From positions 1 through 64,000 of the forward strand of contig NZ_JAJTWU010000003.1 of NCBI RefSeq assembly GCF_021353265.1: a DNA stretch of 64,000 nt. Direction: 5' to 3'. The DNA comes from Pelomonas cellulosilytica. Its GTDB lineage: Bacteria > Pseudomonadota > Gammaproteobacteria > Burkholderiales > Burkholderiaceae_C. The position numbers and the translations under genes are program-made. The notes under the pieces are model-generated. The model worked only from the letters and a program-made list of their open reading frames with translations. It had not been told where the DNA came from and ran no database searches. Of the stretch, positions 63,219-64,000 are shown piece after piece; positions within the stretch are counted from its first letter, which is position 1, and each line of letters begins with the position of its first letter.

Positions 63219-64000
63219 GCGCGGGCTCCCGGGGCGGCGTTGCGATCAATGTCGGCATCCTCGTCGGCACCGGCGCCCGGCACATGGGTGAGCGTTCGCA
63301 GTCCGGGCGGCGCGCTGACCAGCAGGCCGAAGCGCTGCAGCGGATCACCACCGCCCTGCAGCGCGGCTGCCAGGCGCATTTCAGCGGACAGCCCGGCGTG
63401 ATGCAGGCAGGCGAGGTAGCTCGAATCGCTCCAGAAGCCGTGACGCAGCGTCTGGCCGTCGGGAGCCACCAGCGCGACGAGCACCTCGCGCGCATCGGCG
63501 ATCAGCGTGATCTGGTGGCCGGGCCAGCGCTGCGAGACGAAGTCCGTGCCGGGCGACATCACATTCGAGAAAGCGGCGTCTTCCAGCGGCGCGTAAGTGG
63601 TGCCGCCGACCAGCACACCGCGAGCGTGCGCCGCGTCCAGCTCGGCGCGCAGCTGGAGCAACGGCGTGGGGAAGAGATCGAACAGCAGCGTCTCGCGCGC
63701 GCCGGCGATGAGGCTGCGGGCGCGCTCCAGCGCCTGAGGCAGGTTCTTCAGCTGGTAAAGCCGATCTTCCTGCGGCGGGGCGTAGAGCGCGGCGAGCTGG
63801 GTCTCCGCGGCATCGGCCTGTGTGCTGAAACCCTGTCGCAGCACGGCGAACAGTTCCGCCGGCGGCACGGGGCGGAAACTGCGCGGTTCGGACTCGTCGC
63901 CGATGACGGCGCCCTTCTGCACCAGGCTGGCCAAAGCCTGGTAAGTGTTGGCTGCGGCCTTGCCGACCGTGCGCGCGAGCTTGTAGCCCGTGGCCGGCGC
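63215..64000 (-). CDS. TrmB-family-like transcriptional regulator (5' end outside window)
   Basis: The frame is open to the window edge and reads TGYKLARTVGKAAANTYQAL, ASLVQKGAV, the recognition part of a TrmB winged helix; the ATG at 63934 is therefore internal. The C-terminal part (LIAGARETLLFDLFPTPLLQ, HARGVLVGGTTYAPLED) matches the phospholipase-D-like effector domain of TrmB-type sugar regulators. It heads the operon and probably controls it in response to a small molecule. Confidence 0.75.
   Translation of the reverse strand, partial: APATGYKLARTVGKAAANTYQALASLVQKGAVIGDESEPRSFRPVPPAELFAVLRQGFSTQADAAETQLAALYAPPQEDRLYQLKNLPQALERARSLIAGARETLLFDLFPTPLLQLRAELDAAHARGVLVGGTTYAPLEDAAFSNVMSPGTDFVSQRWPGHQITLIADAREVLVALVAPDGQTLRHGFWSDSSYLACLHHAGLSAEMRLAAALQGGGDPLQRFGLLVSAPPGLRTLTHVPGAGADEDADIDRNAAPGARA

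Noticed and set aside
1-64000. CRISPR arrays, tRNA or rRNA genes
   Set aside because: No regularly spaced repeats and no tRNA- or rRNA-like sequences were noticed by eye; a covariance-model search would be needed to exclude them formally.

Overview
The window is GC-rich, densely coded DNA with long single-strand operons, many 4-nt ATGA overlaps and predominantly Sec, Tat and lipoprotein export signals. Gene content (L-fuconate dehydratase route, secreted plant-glycan hydrolases, MCP chemoreceptor, NarL-type regulators, IS701 and IS5 elements) suggests a free-living or plant- or soil-associated Gram-negative, most likely a betaproteobacterium of the Burkholderiales (Roseateles/Pelomonas/Rubrivivax-like). 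This placement is an inference from style and content; no rRNA or other marker gene is present.

Layout. (1) 1-16.6 kb, plus strand: a plant-polysaccharide locus that fits xyloglucan. It holds the end of a GH97 enzyme, a GH74 endo-xyloglucanase lipoprotein, a Tat-exported GH31 alpha-xylosidase with a PA14 domain, a SASA-type acetylesterase, GH27, GH2 and GH42 galactosidases, then a FAH-family hydrolase and L-fuconate dehydratase for fucose released from side chains. A GntR-type operator lies upstream of the last two genes. (2) 16.6-24.1 kb: a lipid island with PssA-like and CdsA-like phospholipid enzymes, a QxxHH-type desaturase, an MFS-like membrane protein, an alcohol-forming fatty acyl-CoA reductase and a close homologue of alkyl-DHAP synthase. 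The last two are the two committed steps of ether-lipid (plasmalogen-type) synthesis in animals. (3) 24.1-25.3 kb: decayed DNA with a second copy of the operator, a broken GntR/FCD regulator and the 3' end of a second fuconate dehydratase gene. (4) 25.3-30.0 kb: an MCP, a soluble histidine kinase with its response regulator and a DUF4239-like membrane protein, and an unknown gene.

(5) 30.0-56.8 kb: the most interesting region, a complete extracellular contractile injection system (eCIS, phage-tail-like). A large winged-helix/STAND ATPase/TPR regulator is divergent from a 20-kb operon of DUF4255, unknown, sheath, two tubes, DUF5908, LysM adaptor, gp5/VgrG-like spike, PAAR tip, gp25, baseplate J, a small fibre-like protein, a second baseplate protein, tape measure and AAA+ ATPase. 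These are followed by an unusual membrane protein with an Ig-like domain and a degenerate GH18-like barrel, a small candidate cargo, and a DUF4157 effector whose C-terminus carries an HxD...H...R pattern of Fe(II)/2-oxoglutarate oxygenases. Only one sheath gene, no long tail fibre and no lysis genes are seen, while a membrane anchor candidate is present; this suggests a cell-associated rather than a freely released particle (inference).

(6) 56.8-60.0 kb: insertion-sequence debris. An IS701-family element sits exactly on the effector stop codon with CTAG target duplications; a transposase remnant and a frameshifted IS5-family transposase follow. (7) 60.0-64.0 kb, minus strand: a small operon of a TrmB-like regulator (cut by the window end), a two-motif retropepsin-like protease, an NTF2/SnoaL-like protein, an alpha/beta hydrolase and a frameshifted SRPBCC gene.
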